A stretch of DNA of 24,960 nucleotides. It comes from Gemmatimonadota bacterium (GTDB taxonomy: Bacteria > Gemmatimonadota > Gemmatimonadetes > Longimicrobiales > RSA9). Below, one piece after another: positions 22,906 to 24,960 of the stretch (positions are counted from its first letter, which is position 1; the number at the start of each line of letters is the position of its first letter). The stretch covers positions 1-24,960 of the forward strand of contig JADGGV010000012.1 of the NCBI GenBank assembly GCA_019689775.1. The letters run 5' to 3'. A program made the position numbers and the translations under genes. A model generated the notes under the pieces. The model saw only the letters and a list, made by a program, of their open reading frames with translations, was not told the origin of the DNA and searched no databases.

Positions 22906-24264
22906 ATGCGGCAGATGCAGAAGGTACTCTGGACGAAGGGCGTGCTCCTCACCCCGCAGCACCTCCAGACGCAGGACCGGTACCTGGAGGACCTCGTCGC
23001 GTTCGAGCTGTCGTGCCTGAGCTTCCGGCCATGGGGCTTCAGCCGGCTGGAGGTGGACCAGGAGGCGTTGGCCGGCGGCACCCTCGCGCTCTCGGCCGCA
23101 GCCGGGATCCTGCCGGACGGCTTGCCGTTCGAGATCCCGCAGGCGGATGCGCCGCCGGCGCCGAAGCCGCTCGAGGAGCACTGGCACCCGGACGAGCCGG
23201 CGCTGCGGGTGTACCTGGCGCTCCCGGAGCACCGGATCGGCGGGTTGAACGTGTCGCTCACGCGGGGCGACCGCGGCACGCGCTACACCGCGGAGGTGGT
23301 CAGCCGCCGGGACGAGAACACGGGGCTCGCCGAGAAGCCGATGCAGGTGGCGCGCAAGAACTTCCGGCTCATGGTGGAGGGCGAGACGCTGGACGGGAAC
23401 GTCGTGCTGCCGGTGGCGCGCGTCGTCCGGGCGCCGAGCGGCGCGTTCCAGCTCGACCCCCAATTCGTGCCGCCGCTCGTCGACGTCGGCGCGAGCGACT
23501 ACCTGATGGCGATCAACCGGCGCCTCGTCGAGCTACTCACGGCGAAGAGCAGCACGCTCTCCGGGATGCGCCGGCAGCGCAACCGCGGCCTGGCGGACTT
23601 CGGCATCTCCGACGTGGCCAACTTCTGGCTGCTTTACACGGTCAACACGCACCTGCCGCAGCTCCGCCATCTGTTCGAGACGCGGCACGGGCACCCGAGC
23701 GAGCTGTACGCGGCGATGGCGGCGCTGGCCGGCGCGTTGACGACGTTCTCGACGACCGTCAGCCCGCGCCACCTGCCGGCGTACGACCACGCCGAGCCGG
23801 CGACGTGCTTCCGCGAGCTCGATCGCATCATTCGCGAGCTGCTCGAGACCGTCGTGCCGACGAACCACGTGACGCTGCCGCTGGCGCCGCAGGAGCCGTC
23901 GATCTACGCCACGGCGATCGACCGGGACCGCTACTTCGCCGCGACGCAGATGTACCTGGCGATCAAGGCCGAGATGCGCCAGGACGAGCTGCTGCGGCGT
24001 GTGCCCCAGCTCGTGAAGCTCAGCTCGGCGGACCAGCTCGACCGTCTCATCCGGCAGGCGCTGCCGGGCGTGCCGCTCCGGCACGTGCCCACGCCGCCGA
24101 GCGCGCTGCCGATCAAGCTCGACTATCAGTATTTCTTACTCGAGCGGACGGGCCCGGAATGGGATGCGATCCGGCTGGCGCGGAACCTGGCGGCCTACGT
24201 CCCCTCCGACTTCCCGGCGCCGCAGCTCGAGCTCGTCATCCTGCTCCCCCCCAGCGGCCGCTGA
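22906..24264 (+). CDS. tssK: TssK, T6SS baseplate-membrane complex adaptor
   Basis: A 452-aa TssK (ImpJ/VasE). The N-terminal shoulder begins MQKVLWTKGVLLTPQHLQTQ (4-23; key W, L-TPQHLQ), followed by LSFRPWGFSRLEVD (38-51), the central LMAINRRLVELLTAKSSTLSG (200-220) and LPAYDHAEPATCFRELDRII (289-308; key YDH and F-EL). The head domain ends LPIKLDYQYFLLERTGPEWD (401-420) and LELVILLPPSGR. TssK trimers link the TssF/G wedges to TssL/TssM in the inner membrane. It is transcribed away from tssB, as in Pseudomonas HSI-I, but no tssL or tssM follows it here. Confidence 0.95.
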   Translation: MRQMQKVLWTKGVLLTPQHLQTQDRYLEDLVAFELSCLSFRPWGFSRLEVDQEALAGGTLALSAAAGILPDGLPFEIPQADAPPAPKPLEEHWHPDEPALRVYLALPEHRIGGLNVSLTRGDRGTRYTAEVVSRRDENTGLAEKPMQVARKNFRLMVEGETLDGNVVLPVARVVRAPSGAFQLDPQFVPPLVDVGASDYLMAINRRLVELLTAKSSTLSGMRRQRNRGLADFGISDVANFWLLYTVNTHLPQLRHLFETRHGHPSELYAAMAALAGALTTFSTTVSPRHLPAYDHAEPATCFRELDRIIRELLETVVPTNHVTLPLAPQEPSIYATAIDRDRYFAATQMYLAIKAEMRQDELLRRVPQLVKLSSADQLDRLIRQALPGVPLRHVPTPPSALPIKLDYQYFLLERTGPEWDAIRLARNLAAYVPSDFPAPQLELVILLPPSGR

Positions 24265-24268
24265 CGCT

Positions 24269-24290
24269 CGGCGCCCCGGCGCCGGCGGGG
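24269..24290. terminator. GC-rich stem-loop between convergent tssK and the tail-anchored gene
   Basis: The 30-bp gap 24265-24294 can form CGGCG/CGCCG (24269-24273 / 24280-24284) or CCCCG/CGGGG (24274-24278 / 24286-24290) stems. The location suits a bidirectional terminator, but there is no T-run and such stems are common in GC-rich sequence. Confidence 0.25.
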
Positions 24291-24294
24291 AGGC

Positions 24295-24960
24295 TCACGG
24301 TCCGCGCAGCCCGAAGTACAGGAAGAGTCCCACCGCCAGCAGCACGATCACCACGATCGCGACGATGAAGAGGACCGACGACGGCGCCTTCGGGGCGGGC
24401 GCGCCCGCCGGCGCGGCGGGGGCTGGCGCCGGGGCCGCCGCGGGAGCCGGCGCCGCGGCTGGGGGCGGCGGCGCCGCGCTGATGATGCGCGTGAACTCGC
24501 CCGGCCCGGAGAACGCCGGCGCCGCCGGCGGGGGCGGTGGACCGGCGAGGAACGGGTTCGGCGCGACGACCTGCGACGGCGGCGCGGCGGCCGACTCGGC
24601 GCGCCCCGCGGCGGCGAGGCGCTCCAGGTAACTGTCGCCGGGATCGTTGAGCCCCTGCGGGGTCGGACCGGCGCCGTACGCTCCGGGCGACGACGGCGCG
24701 GCGAACGGCGGCGGCGCCGGCTCCGCGGGCGAGGAGAGGCCCGGGAGCCCCAGGGCGTTCGCGCCATAGCCCGGCGCCGGCGGCGGCGCCGCCGCTCCGG
24801 GCGCGGGCATCCCGCCGAAGATGCGCGTGAACTCGCCTGGGCCGGCCGGCGGCGGCGCGGAGGGCGCGACCGGCTCCTCCCGCGGCCGCAGCAGCGGCTC
24901 CGGCGGCGGCGCGAACGACGGCGCGGGCGGCGAAAGCGGCGGCGGTGGCGGTGTGGGCGG
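24295..24960 (-). CDS. proline-rich, C-terminally membrane-anchored protein (N-terminus outside window)
   Basis: The frame is open from its stop at 24295 to the right edge (221 codons visible), so the true start lies outside. An ATG at 24810 exists but splits a motif context and is probably internal. The visible protein is a Pro/Ala/Gly-rich, disordered chain ending in one transmembrane helix (SSVLFIVAIVVIVLLAVGLF, about 23 hydrophobic residues) and a short tail, LYFGLRGP. This implies a tail-anchored topology with the bulk in the cytoplasm. The motif PGEFTRI occurs twice, at 24820-24840 and 24484-24504, 112 residues apart. No enzymatic domain is visible. It is not recognisably TssL, despite the tail anchor. 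An N-terminal domain such as a zinc ribbon or forkhead-associated domain could lie outside; this is speculation. Confidence 0.7.
   Translation of the reverse strand, partial: PPTPPPPPLSPPAPSFAPPPEPLLRPREEPVAPSAPPPAGPGEFTRIFGGMPAPGAAAPPPAPGYGANALGLPGLSSPAEPAPPPFAAPSSPGAYGAGPTPQGLNDPGDSYLERLAAAGRAESAAAPPSQVVAPNPFLAGPPPPPAAPAFSGPGEFTRIISAAPPPPAAAPAPAAAPAPAPAAPAGAPAPKAPSSVLFIVAIVVIVLLAVGLFLYFGLRGP
24484..24837 (-). repeat. two copies of an 18-bp repeat encoding GEFTRI
   Basis: The plus-strand sequence gatgcgcgtgaactcgcc is present identically at 24484-24501 and 24820-24837, both in the same reading frame of the tail-anchored protein. It encodes GEFTRI, preceded each time by a P codon (PGEFTRI). 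Between the copies lies proline-rich linker. This pattern indicates a short linear motif displayed on a disordered scaffold. Confidence 0.8.

Noticed and set aside
22428..24368. Plus-strand frame spanning the tssB-tssK gap and tssK in another phase
   Set aside because: It overlaps tssK in a different frame, and its sequence is Arg/Gly/Ala-rich with no recognisable domain.
24295..24810. Complete 171-aa protein starting at the ATG at 24810
   Set aside because: The frame is open without a stop to the window edge, and the first GEFTRI copy lies just upstream of this ATG, so the gene is more likely truncated by the window.
1..24960. CRISPR arrays, tRNA/rRNA genes, insertion sequences, attachment sites
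   Set aside because: No regularly spaced direct repeats, no cloverleaf-like sequences, no transposase or integrase reading frames and no terminal inverted repeats were found.

Overview
The window is a very GC-rich bacterial segment (about 70% or more G+C by eye, with GC-saturated third codon positions). It carries most of a type VI secretion system (T6SS) locus with one effector-delivery module. Gene content (TssB/C/Hcp/TagJ/TssE/F/G/ClpV/VgrG order, TIGR02270, DUF2169, DUF4150, an AHH nuclease with an MXAN_0049-type immunity protein) points to a Gram-negative, non-enteric lineage such as Acidobacteriota, Gemmatimonadota or Myxococcota. This placement is weak inference; no rRNA or taxonomic marker is present.

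Layout. Positions 1-227 hold a poly-G edge, a perfect 10-bp inverted repeat and the leader of a plus-strand pair: a short TssB-TssC fusion protein (228-1718) translationally coupled to a SAM-dependent methyltransferase (1715-3256). These converge on a long minus-strand block running from about 22.5 kb down to 3.3 kb. In transcription order the block is tssB, tssC, hcp, tagJ, tssA, tssE, tssF, tssG, clpV (tssH), vgrG, DUF2169, a thiolase/ketosynthase-fold protein, a DUF4150 PAAR-like protein, a 95-aa helical protein, an AHH/HNH nuclease effector, its immunity protein, DUF6484 and TIGR02270. Most junctions are a few bases or overlap (ATGA or 14-37 bp). The exceptions are 109 bp before hcp and 125 bp before vgrG, and both hold GC-rich hairpins. 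A 422-bp divergent region separates tssB from tssK on the plus strand. tssK converges with a proline-rich, C-terminally membrane-anchored protein that runs off the right edge.

How it works together. TssB/TssC form the contractile sheath around the Hcp tube; TssA, TssE, TssF, TssG and TssK build the cap/baseplate; VgrG plus the PAAR-like protein form the spike; ClpV with TagJ recycles the sheath. The genes after vgrG look like a self-contained cargo cassette: spike adaptor (DUF2169), ketosynthase-like protein, PAAR-like tip, nuclease and immunity. tssJ, tssL and tssM, the membrane complex, are not in the window.

The most unusual items are: (i) the second, fused and C-terminally shortened sheath protein paired with a methyltransferase; (ii) a ketosynthase-fold protein lacking the catalytic cysteine; (iii) a DUF6484 protein whose tail resembles the VgrG beta-helix end; (iv) the tail-anchored protein carrying a repeated GEFTRI motif; and (v) a locus that follows the Pseudomonas HSI-I gene order but with tssA moved and the membrane-complex genes absent beside tssK.
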